DNA of 64,000 nucleotides, taken from Ureaplasma zalophigenitalium (lineage in GTDB: Bacteria > Bacillota_I > Bacilli_A > Mycoplasmatales > Mycoplasmoidaceae). The first letter of the stretch is position 1. Each line of letters opens with the position of its first letter. The translations under genes and the position numbers were made by a program. Shown piece by piece: positions 55,759 to 64,000 of this stretch. Location: contig NZ_JAOXHJ010000004.1 of NCBI RefSeq assembly GCF_025780055.1, positions 28,873 to 92,872 on the forward strand, written 5' to 3'. The notes below the pieces were generated by a model. It saw nothing but the letters and a program-made list of their open reading frames with translations, was not told where the DNA came from and ran no database searches.

Positions 55759-58584
55759 CTAACTCTCCTTTTGAATCGTTTTAATAATATAGTATGTTTG
55801 TTGTTGAACGATAATTACTTCATAAAAATGTTCATTTATTCAATCCACTTTTAATTTGCAATAACAACAAATGATTTCGTTATTATATTTAATTTTTACC
55901 AAAGCGTACTTTTGTTGTTTAGCAGTTGTTTTTCATTCATAATCAATCACTTGGATTCGGATTAATTGATTTAATAATATCGAAGTTGTTTGCAATGATA
56001 AATCCTGTCATGCAAAACCTAAATATTCTTTTTCTGCACTAATAAATTCTTGGTTAGAAGTAATATTAAACTCTTCATCAACTAATTGTTTGTCAAAACT
56101 AAAGAAACCATCTTTAATCAATTCTAGAACAGCAAAGTTTTTCTCTAAATTCGCTTGCAAAAATTTACGAGATAAACCAAACCGGTCAAAAGCACCTAAA
56201 CTAATTAAAACCAGCATGTTCGCTAGAGTTACCTTATTGGTTTTTAAATTAGCAAAACAGTCTAAATAGTTCTTTGTGTTTCGGTTTGCTTGAACAATTT
56301 TTTGGCATGTCTCATACCCAAAACCCTTAATTGATTGAAAGCCAAAATATATACTCCTGTCAGTTACATTAATACTAAAGTCTGCTTGACTTAAACAAAT
56401 GTCAATTGGTTTAATAGTGATATCGTAAGTTTGTGCCTCTTGGAAATAATTTAGGATTTTATTCTTATTATTCCCTTGTGTATTTAATAAAGCCACAAAA
56501 AATTCTAAAGGGTAATGACGTTTTAAATAAGCTAATCAATAGCTAATTAATGAATACGCCAGCGAGTGAGAATGGTTAAACCCATAATTTCCAAAACGCA
56601 TAATATAGTCGTATCATTTTAATGCTTGTGCTTCAGAATACCCATTTGCTTGGGCATTCTTCATAAAATCAGACTTTAAAGCTAATAACTGATCATTATC
56701 TTTTTTGGAAATAGCACGTCTAAATAAATCAGCTTTTGCAGCATCAAAACGCGCAATCAATTGTACTAATTGAATAACTTGCTCTTGATAGACAATGATT
56801 CCGTGTGTTGGTTGCAAAATGCCTTTAATGGCCGAATTTTCATATGTAATACTTTGCGGTTCTTTACGATTTTTTAAATATTGGTATATTTGTTCTTGAG
56901 CACCGGGTCGTAAAAGAGCAGAGGCAATGGAAATGTCTTCGATGTTTTGTGGATTAATTTTTTTAACTAAATTAGTCATCGCCGGTGATTCTAATTGGAA
57001 AATACCTAATGTTTTCCCGTGCCCTAAATCTCTTAAAACATTTAAGTCGTGTTCATTAATAGTTAATAAGTTAATGTGTTCATTGTAATTAGCAATTAGC
57101 AGTTTTTGAATATCATATAAGAAAGTTAGGTTTGTCAAACCTAGTAAATCCATTTTAATTAATCCAAAACGTTCTAAGTATTCCATACTGTATTGTGACA
57201 AATATCGATCATTCATCCCCTTTTGTAAGGGCACTCTTGAGCGTAAAGGACTATTGGATAAAATAATCCCTGCCGCATGGGTTCCTATATTCCGTGGAAT
57301 ATTGATGAACTTGAAGGCTAGTTGAAATAATTGTGGGTGACGTTCATCATACTCGTGTAACTTCTTTTTGATTTCCTGCAGATCGCTAGCATCTTTTAAT
57401 TGGTCAATTTTTCTGCAAATTTCGTTAATCGTTTTTAGGTTGATTTCTAAAATACGACCAGTATCGCGAATTGCTGTTTTAATTTTAATTCTTTGAAAGG
57501 TAATAATATAAGCAGTGTGTTCATTTGTATATTTATTAAAAATATACTCTAAAACATCGTCCCGTTTACGGTCCATAATATCTGTATCAATATCAGGCAT
57601 GGTTTTTCTTTTTGGATTTAAAAACCTTTCAAATAGTAGATTATATTTGATGGGATCAACATCGGTAATTTCCATGCAATAGGCCACCAAAGACCCAGCA
57701 GCGCTACCTCGACCCGGACCTATTAATATATCATGATCTTTAGCGTAATTAATAAAGTCAGCCACAATTAAAAAGTAGTCTTCAAATTTTTTGCTGCTAA
57801 TTACATCTAGTTCATAATCTAAGCGAGTTTGATAAATCTGCAACTTTTCGTGTTCAGCACCAACACGACTGATTAAACCATCTAAACACATTTTACGTAG
57901 CAAACTAGCGGAGGTGATTTTTTTATCTGCCTGAAATACAGGAATATTCATGGGCAGGTTGGGAATTACTAAATCAACTTGGTTTAATAATTGTTTTAAA
58001 TTTTCAATCCCTGAGGGTAAATAATAAGTTAACAACTGTTGATCATTATATAAATAAGCATCCTTGTTGTGAACTTCTTGTTGCATATTCTCCAATAACA
58101 TGTTATTTTTAATCGCTAATAACCCTGTGTATGCTAAAAAATCTTTTTGTTTTTGAAAATATGCACTATGACAGGCAATGTAATTGGATGCTGATAAATC
58201 ATCGGCAACATAAAAATTAGTGTGTTTAAATGATACATCACCCTTTTTACGAATAATGAAAAGGTCATCATTAATTTGTAAATCAAAAGTCTCTTCTAAC
58301 ATAATATGTGAAGAAATTTGCATCAACTGCAAATAACCCTGATAATTTTTTGCAATCACAATAACTTGGTTATTAAGATAATTGATTTCCACTCCGATAA
58401 CAGGTTTTAAATTGGCCTTAACAGCTAAATCATAAAATTCAATTGCTCCATACATATTATTTAAGTCTGTTAAACAAACGTGTGTCATTTGGTTTTCTTG
58501 AGCAAACAAAACTAAATCTTCAACGCTAATCGTTGAAGATAATAATGAATAGTATGAATGTGCATTAAGATTTGCTAATTTCAT
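55759..58584 (-). CDS. dnaE: DNA polymerase III alpha subunit DnaE
   Basis: The smaller of the two mollicute replicative polymerases (the other is PolC), at 941 aa. The N-terminal PHP domain begins NAHSYYSLLSSTISVEDLV; the catalytic core has LIGPGRGSAAGSLVAYCMEI with the aspartates in MPDIDTD (about 340), FQRIKIKTAIRDTGR, and HAAGIILSN. A fingers/tau-binding region and a C-terminal OB-like end follow. The ATG at 58584 overlaps the stop of the small upstream gene by one base (TAATG). Some TGA codons are read as Trp. Confidence 0.95.
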
Positions 58585-58769
58585 TATTTTTGCTTTTCTT
58601 TAGCGCGAATTAAATCCTTAATTTGCTTACGTTTTTTCGGATCTAAATCTTCGTAATCTAATTGGTATTGTAATTCTTCAATTGTTTGTTCATGTAAGGG
58701 ACGTTCTTCAAAAAGATCATTAGGATCAAAGACAGAGGTCACATTATCATTCTTCTTATTATTTATCAT
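58584..58769 (-). CDS. Small charged protein, 61 aa
   Basis: Begins at 58769 with AAAGGAG. Acidic and lysine-rich with a predicted coiled-coil end (EELQYQLDYEDLDPKKRKQIKDLIRAKEKQK). No known family. Its stop overlaps the dnaE ATG by one base and its start is 4 bp after the DHH protein stop, so it is tightly coupled; a role with dnaE is only a guess. Confidence 0.7.
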   Translation of the reverse strand: MINNKKNDNVTSVFDPNDLFEERPLHEQTIEELQYQLDYEDLDPKKRKQIKDLIRAKEKQK

Positions 58770-58772
58770 AAC

Positions 58773-59753
58773 TTACTCCTTTTTGCTGTCGATGTTTTTT
58801 ATAAAGTTTTTTAAATTTTGAATAAAGGTAGGTAGTTCATCAAGCGAATCTAAATAACATCCCGCTGCTAAATCATGACCACCCCCATGATATTCAATAG
58901 CTACCAGACGAATTGGATAGTCTGCTGAACGTAGTGAAATCTTATAATTATTTTCTTCAAGAACATAGTAGATTACAAACCAAATCTTAGCTTCTCTAAC
59001 ACTAGCTAGTAAATTTACTTTTTCGCCCCATCGATCAAAATTGTAAATTTCATTTCATTCAGGTTGCACAAGTAGATAACCAATATTATCATCAATAACC
59101 ACTTTGGTCATTAGTTGTGCATCAAACAAGACTTCTTGAAAACTGCGGGCATATAACTGATTATAAATTTTTTGATGCTTAACACCATTAGTGTAAAATC
59201 ATCCCATTAAATTATAAGTATCATCATCTACCTTGTCATACATTAAGCGGTTTGAATCGGTACATAAACCAATAAATAGATATTCTAGAGTTTTTAAATC
59301 ATAATTTAAACCACTGTTTTTTAATGCTAAACCAATCATTTCACACGCTGCAATTGAAGTATCATCAATATAAGATATATCTGTAAAAGTAGGGTTTTTT
59401 ACGTGGTGATCAATTAAAATAGTTTTCTTACAAAAAGTGTGCAAATGTGAAAGTACACGATCTGCATTAGCTGTGTCAACAATAAAACCAACGGATTCTT
59501 TAATAAAATCTAAATCTACATCCTCGTCTGAAAACTCAAAGAAATTTTTAAAATCATTTTGTTTTAAAGTGTTCATGCCGACTATTTTAACATCTAACCA
59601 AAAAGCATTTAAGCGTAAAATACGCGCCAAAGCAAAAGCGCTGCCTAATGCATCGCAATCAGGATTTTTATGAACAAAAATGCTGGCTTTACTAAACCCT
59701 TCAGTGTGTTTAATCCATTCATTAGCTGCAGTTAGGTAATTAATATTAATCAT
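58773..59753 (-). CDS. DHH-family phosphoesterase (MgpA/NrnA-like)
   Basis: The 326-aa protein has the HKNPDCDALGSAFALARIL motif (metal Asp residues), AFIVDTAN, ILIDHHVKN (the DHH motif) and the C-terminal DHHA1 motif GGGHDLAAGC near residue 303. In Firmicutes such proteins degrade nanoRNA and 3'-phosphoadenosine-5'-phosphate. The ATG at 59753 has AAAGGAG. Its neighbours are thiI upstream and the dnaE run downstream. Confidence 0.9.
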
Positions 59754-59755
59754 CT

Positions 59756-60934
59756 CTACTCCTTTACATTTATTTTTTGAATATGATTTTTCAATGTCGA
59801 TTCAAGAATTCCTTCAATAACAATTGACTCTTGTTCTAAATTAATCACTGTGGATAACTTAGGGGAAGTCGTTGGCGATGCTGGCGCAAAAGCTGCGCAT
59901 GAATCGTCGTAAGGTAAAATACTTGTTGCATATGTATTATATTTAATCGCTAGATCAATAATTTCGTTTTTATCAAAAGTGATTAAAGGGCGAACAATTA
60001 AGAAATCATCGACCGCTTGTGAAATCACTTTCATTGAATTCGTTGTTTGGCTCGCTACTTGGTTTAACGATTCACCTGTCACTAAAAAATCACATTTGTT
60101 TTCTTGCGCAATTTGCTTAGCAATCCGCATAAAATAACGACGCATTAAAATAATTCGGTAGTTTGTTTTAGAGATGTGTGAAATTTCTTCTAACATCGGT
60201 GTGAAATTACAAATATATAAATTAGCGTTACATAATTTGTTATCCATTGTTATTAATTTAGTTAAGTCTTTTACTTTTTGCAAAGCTTTATCAGATGTGT
60301 GTGGTGGTGTTATAAATGTGATAAAATCGACACTAATCCCACGTTTCATAACTAAGCGAGCTGCAACTGGTGAATCTATTCCACCTGATAATAAAACTAA
60401 GGCTTTGCCATTAATGCCAACAGGCAATCCCCGAGCTCCTTCAATCTTTAAATAATAAACATAACAGTCTTCATAGTTAACGTCAACATTTATCAATATT
60501 TCGGGGTTGTGCACATCAACTTTCACTAATTTATTGTTGGTCAAAATATAACCTGCAATCATGCGTTTTAATTCATCAGAATGGATAGGAAAAGTTTTAT
60601 CTTTGCGCTTCACTTCCACTTTGAAGGATTTGTTTTGATCAATCAATATTGTGCTACACGTTTTTTTAATTACATCCAGATCTTTAGGTATCTTGTATGC
60701 AAAGCTAAAATGAGCGATACCGTTGATATGAGTTAAAATGTTTGTGATTCTTGTTTGATCTTCGTTAAGAAAATTATCTACTATTGCAAAATCATACCCA
60801 ATATGAAAAATTAGACCAGCAAACTCACTCAAGGCTTTTTTAATATTTCGCCCAAGACATTGAACGAACTTTTGTCGATTTTTACCTTTTAAAGTTAATT
60901 CTCCGTATTTGATGTAAATTATTTGTTTGTTCAT
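59756..60934 (-). CDS. thiI: tRNA 4-thiouridine synthase ThiI (no rhodanese domain)
   Basis: The 392-aa protein lacks the C-terminal rhodanese domain of the E. coli form, as in Firmicutes. The N-terminus (IIYIKYGELTLKGKNRQKF) and THUMP domain precede the PP-loop ALVLLSGGIDSPVAARLVM, the block FVTGESLNQVASQTTNSMKVI and RPLITFDKNEIIDLA. It forms s4U8 in tRNA with sulfur from a cysteine desulfurase such as SufS. It overlaps the nuclease gene by 16 bp at its start. The ATG at 60934 is used. Confidence 0.95.
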   Translation of the reverse strand: MNKQIIYIKYGELTLKGKNRQKFVQCLGRNIKKALSEFAGLIFHIGYDFAIVDNFLNEDQTRITNILTHINGIAHFSFAYKIPKDLDVIKKTCSTILIDQNKSFKVEVKRKDKTFPIHSDELKRMIAGYILTNNKLVKVDVHNPEILINVDVNYEDCYVYYLKIEGARGLPVGINGKALVLLSGGIDSPVAARLVMKRGISVDFITFITPPHTSDKALQKVKDLTKLITMDNKLCNANLYICNFTPMLEEISHISKTNYRIILMRRYFMRIAKQIAQENKCDFLVTGESLNQVASQTTNSMKVISQAVDDFLIVRPLITFDKNEIIDLAIKYNTYATSILPYDDSCAAFAPASPTTSPKLSTVINLEQESIVIEGILESTLKNHIQKINVKE

Positions 60935-61764
60935 ACTTCAAATCACTTCTTGTCTTTTTGTGTTAATTTTGGAGAAAAACCATTAACAATGTAGTCGTCA
61001 TATCATTGTTTTGCTGGAATATAAATTTGTTGTTCAAATTGTTTTAAATCAACTTGAAAGTTCGCTAGAAAAATTTCGTGAGTTTTAGGATCATAAGCAC
61101 TCGGATTCATGTAATCCTCTGTTGTTAAAAAAGTGACAGCAAAAAGTCCGTGTGTTTGTTTTCTTAAATACAAATATAATCCTAGTTGCAATTGGTAGTT
61201 CACTGGAATTTGGATTTCCTTATCCGCATTGAATCAACTCAAATACTTCTCATTTGGATTTTTGACAATAGGTCGATTGTTCAGATCTTTTTTTAAAACA
61301 GGAATTTCATCAATCACTTCATACAAGAACTTATCAATGGAAGATGTTTTGATTTCTAACATTGGACCTTTAGAATAATCTATTTCCCCTTTTTCATTAA
61401 TAGGCTCTCCGTCGGGAATCCCCCCAAAAACTGAATTTTCTTTAAAAGCATCATATCCAATATCTTTTGGATTATATGCCAAAAAATGATAGCCGGTATT
61501 CGCGTTAACTAAATCGAAAACCTTCCGCTCAATTACATTCCCAGCATTGGCGTGCATAGGATCGATCTCTTCGCGATAAATACCCACCATCATGCATCAA
61601 GCCTTAACTGGTGATGCGTATTCGCCAACGCCCAAAATCTCGCTCAATCGACTTCCAGTAATTTTTTTAAAATTTTTATGGTTGTCTTCATAATATTTTT
61701 TATTTAAAATAATTCGATCATCCTTTAAAGTAAAATCTTGCTTATGTTTCTTGATAAATGGCAT
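60919..61764 (-). CDS. Putative PD-(D/E)XK nuclease (YqaJ-like, MAGa7180-type)
   Basis: The 281-aa protein has SRLSEILGVGEYASPVKAW, VFGGIPDGEPINEKG (acidic D motif), GPMLEIKTSS (E-x-K) and a Gln-rich NYQLQLGLYLYL motif as in the YqaJ/lambda-exonuclease fold. Known mycoplasma homologues are named putative nucleases. After KKWFEV, TGA is Trp and the frame crosses the thiI start (GTATGAACAAAC) before its TAA at 60919, so the stop is inside thiI. The ATG at 61764 is the first in frame; its ribosome site is weak. Confidence 0.75.
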
Positions 61765-62042
61765 TCTAAACTCGCATTCTTACAACATGTCTATTTTATG
61801 ATTATACCACTAAAAAGACAGCTAATTAAGGTTATAAATTAAGAAATAATTAAATCTATTATTTTCAATAATACGTCCGTAGTTATTTGTTATAAAATTA
61901 TTAATAACTTAATATCTTATTATTAATAGATAAAATAAGTATTTCGTAATTGTTTAAGTTAAAAAATACCTTTTTTATGTTATAATATTTAAAGACTTTA
62001 TAAAGCTTATATTAAATATAGAAAAACTGAGGAGGCGATTAT
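61765..62042. other. Divergent promoter region of the nuclease gene and rpsT
   Basis: No gene. TATAAT at 61981-61986 is the likely -10 of rpsT; an AT-rich tract is present. The leader of rpsT carries GAGGAGG 7 bp before its ATG. Confidence 0.55.
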
Positions 62043-62297
62043 ATGGCTAATATTGTATCAAATGAAAAATCTTATCGACACAATGAAAAAGTGCGTAAAC
62101 AAAACCATTCAAAAATGTCAAAATTACGTACAGTAGTTAAGAAAGTACGCAATTCAGAAAAAGTTGAAAATTCAGCAATTGCTTACTCAGTCATTGACAA
62201 AACTGCATCAAAAGGTGTTATTCATAAAAATAAAGCTGCACGTTTAAAATCAAGAACGATGAAAGCTTTAAACAAAGCTGCTGCAGCTGTAAATTAA
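62043..62297 (+). CDS. rpsT: 30S ribosomal protein S20
   Basis: An 84-aa basic protein, [20 protein letters not shown] ... [13 protein letters not shown] ... [23 protein letters not shown], the bS20 pattern with the conserved KNKAARxKSR motif. The strong GAGGAGG and the ATG at 62043 are clear. It is monocistronic with a terminator at 62341-62374. Confidence 0.95.
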   Translation: MANIVSNEKSYRHNEKVRKQNHSKMSKLRTVVKKVRNSEKVENSAIAYSVIDKTASKGVIHKNKAARLKSRTMKALNKAAAAVN

Positions 62298-62340
62298 TTT
62301 ATTAATTATTTAATACTTATCATTACGAGATAATCATCTA

Positions 62341-62374
62341 AAACTCTGGTCCTTTAATACCAGAGTTTTTTTAT
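62341..62374 (+). terminator. Terminator after rpsT
   Basis: AACTCTGGT/ACCAGAGTT with an eight-base loop followed by TTTTTTT. Confidence 0.88.
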
Positions 62375-62511
62375 TTTTATTTTCTTGTGTGCATTTATAA
62401 AAAAATTATAGCTAATCTGATATTAAAGAAATAAAATCATTAGCTACATGTATTACCTTGTTTTATTTTATAATATTAAATAGTTTAATTAAAAATAAGA
62501 AAAGGAATACT

Positions 62512-63018
62512 ATGAAAAAAACAGTTGTTTTATATGCGCGTATATGTCCTGATGAATCAGTTCATACAAAATATTTATTTGAGGCTTTTCAAAATGAAAC
62601 AAACTTTGATACGCGTTTTTTAGATGCTGCTAAGCCTTTTGATTTTGAAAAAGAAAAAGATTTTATTTATCAATATGATCGAATTATTTTTTTATTCACA
62701 ATTAATTGATTTAATATGCCGTGATCTTTATCGCGTTATTTTGCCGAAGTTTGAAAAACAAAGCCATTTGACATTGCAGGACGTGATGTTTACAAAATCA
62801 TTACAACAGGCCGATCCAAAGCTCATTATCAACGAGAAGGTGAAAATGCAAGTGGGTTTAGCGTTGATGATTATTTAAACAATATGAATGGTATGTTAAA
62901 ATCTGTCAAAACAAATATTAAAGAAACTTTTGCTTACCATAATTGTGTAGAGTATAATGCTAAGGAATTAGAAGAATTTAAGGATAAAGTAATTCATTTC
63001 TTTAAAAATTTAGACTAA
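62512..63018 (+). CDS. Flavodoxin-fold NAD(P)H oxidoreductase (MdaB-like)
   Basis: The 168-aa protein (start 62512, RBS AAAAGGAA) looks like a small flavodoxin-fold quinone or nitro reductase: parallel-strand starts VVLYARICPDESVHTKY, RIIFLFTINWFNMPWSL (WFNMPWSLSRYFAEVW is the FMN/phosphate-type loop), KIITTGRSKAHYQREGENASGFSVDDYL, and the end LEEFKDKVIHFFKNLD. TGA codons encode W at NWFNMPW and VW. The choline-kinase-like gene overlaps its stop by one base. Substrate unknown. Confidence 0.75.
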
Positions 63019-63809
63019 TGAAACTAAAAAAATATTTAGATCATTTTTTAACACAAAAACATGATTTACAAAATAAACATGATTGGGGATGAACTAATCA
63101 TGTTTATTCTTGTTTAATAAACGGAAACACCTATTATGTTCGTATTAAAAAAAGCGAACTTAACCCATATGAACCTTTATTGTTTAGCCATTTTTTCTCA
63201 TTCCCACACTACTACAACAGTATTAGCCATCACATAATCACCCCAGCCTTAGAAACTGCTGAACATATAGAAATTAATGATTGGTATTTTAAATCATTAT
63301 TAAGTTTTATAAATGATTTACAACAAAATTCAATTGTGAATTTAATAGCTGAAAAAAGATATTTTAATTATTTACAATATATCGACGTTGTCCCTGATAG
63401 CTTATACAAAGAAATGTTTTTAACATTCTATAGTTTATTATCACAAGAAGCAGAAATTGTTTTGTGTCACAACGATTTATCTATCTTTAATATTTTGGTT
63501 AATGAAACTACAAATTTGTTTCAAATTATCGATTTTGAACTAGCAAGTTTTGGGTTTGCGCACTATGACATTTTTAATTTTATTCGTTCCATCCCTAGTT
63601 TGCAACAACAAGAATTTTATATTAAGAAAATCAGTAGTCAATTACAAATCGATTTGACACTTTGTTATAAATACATGTTTTTTGTAAATTATTTTGCTTA
63701 CACTTGGGCTTTTTATCAGACTAATATTTTGTTCAAAAATTTTATTGCAACTTACATCAATCAAACCGAAGCACATTTTTATTATTGGTGAAAGAAAATA
63801 TTCCAATAA
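63018..63809 (+). CDS. Choline-kinase / aminoglycoside-phosphotransferase-family protein
   Basis: The 263-aa protein shows the kinase-like active site VLCHNDLSIFNILVN (catalytic Asp in HND) and IIDFELASFG (metal Asp), as in choline/ethanolamine kinases (LicA) and APHs. The ATG lies in TAATG with the oxidoreductase stop. TGA is Trp in HDWGW and YYWWKK. It may phosphorylate choline for phosphocholine decoration or lipid synthesis; no LicB/LicC-type partner is in the window. Confidence 0.78.
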
Positions 63810-63851
63810 AACTAACAGGCAAAAAATAAAAGGTTTATTAAAGGGAATAAA

Positions 63852-63881
63852 AAAAGGAACTCTAAAGAGTTCCTTTTTTAC
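63852..63881. terminator. Bidirectional terminator between the kinase gene and 5S rRNA
   Basis: AAAAAAGGAACTCT/AGAGTTCCTTTTTT with an AAAG loop: it ends both the plus-strand operon and the minus-strand rRNA operon. Confidence 0.9.
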
Positions 63882-63882
63882 T

Positions 63883-63991
63883 TTGCGTGGCGATGACCTA
63901 TTTTGTTTTAACTATCGTCGGCTCTAAAGTGCTTGACTTCCGTGTTCGAGATGGGAACGGGTATTTCCACTTTGATATCTTCACCACACCT
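63883..63991 (-). rRNA. rrf: 5S ribosomal RNA
   Basis: On the minus strand GTGTGGTGA pairs with TCGCCACGC as helix I; between them lie CCCGTTCCCATCTCGAACACGG, AAGTCAAGCAC and CTTTAGAGCCGACG, which are the 5S core. About 109 nt. The 23S and 16S genes would be further right, outside the window. Confidence 0.93.
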
Positions 63992-64000
63992 TGATCGATG

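Noticed and set aside
1-64000. CRISPR arrays, insertion sequences or prophage genes
   Set aside because: No regularly spaced repeats, transposase motifs or phage structural genes were seen anywhere in the window.

Overview
The window comes from an AT-rich bacterium that reads UGA as tryptophan. Most long genes only stay open if TGA is translated, and the TGA codons fall where family alignments expect Trp (for example in alaS, dnaE, glpK and era). With the very compact layout, the many overlapping starts and stops, the prolipoproteins, and the minimal gene set (rpsU, rpsT, tmRNA, a stand-alone 5'-3' exonuclease, an mgpA-like DHH phosphoesterase), this points to a mycoplasma or ureaplasma type mollicute. 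The tmRNA tag and gene set recall the Ureaplasma/Malacoplasma/pneumoniae side of the group, but I cannot name a species from sequence alone.

Layout. 1-15 kb, minus strand: smc (cut by the window edge), a 610-aa membrane protein, ruvX, alaS, a pyrimidine-nucleoside phosphorylase, an unrecognised protein with an internal repeat, proS, and a complete iron-sulfur assembly operon sufC-sufD-sufS-sufU-sufB. 15-21 kb: a 1096-aa lipoprotein with rpe, a small lipoprotein, a roughly 700-bp gene-free stretch, and ssrA (tmRNA). 21-30 kb, minus: glpK, a lipoprotein, a nucleoside deoxyribosyltransferase, a TtcA-type tRNA thiolase with Fe-S cysteines, a 1718-aa FtsX-like permease, and an S1-like small protein. 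30-33 kb, plus: ppa, lspA, an RluD-type pseudouridine synthase, tsaB. 33-40 kb, minus: an ABC-2 exporter pair, an M42 aminopeptidase, a very odd phosphoglycerate kinase homologue, argS, rpsU, a four-helix membrane protein. 40-46 kb: a one-helix protein with hemW, then apt and a fused SecDF on the other strand. 46-51 kb, plus: ybeY, era, recO, glyS, dnaG. 51-54 kb: tRNA-Leu(CAA), two tandem methyltransferases, a probable unrecognised RNA gene with a clear terminator, a perfect 23-bp palindrome, and a divergent pfkA. 54-62 kb, minus: mutM, 5'-3' exonuclease, dnaE, a small protein, a DHH phosphoesterase, thiI, a PD-(D/E)XK-type nuclease. 62-64 kb: rpsT, a flavodoxin-fold oxidoreductase, a choline-kinase-like protein, and the 5S rRNA (minus strand), which implies an rRNA operon continuing beyond the right edge.

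How it fits together. The Suf operon can make Fe-S clusters, and two plausible users are in the same window: TtcA (CxxC plus a distal Cys) and HemW (radical-SAM CxxxCxxC). SufS could also supply sulfur to ThiI and TtcA for tRNA thiolation. Nucleotide salvage is represented by the nucleoside phosphorylase, the deoxyribosyltransferase and apt. The most striking observation is that the phosphoglycerate kinase homologue keeps the fold but has lost all five arginines of the 3-phosphoglycerate site, the first Lys of the GGAKVxDK motif and the GGGD nucleotide motif. The phosphofructokinase also has several active-site substitutions. This suggests relaxed or changed selection on glycolysis, or a pseudo-enzyme with a new role. 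No CRISPR array, insertion sequence, prophage or replication origin was seen.
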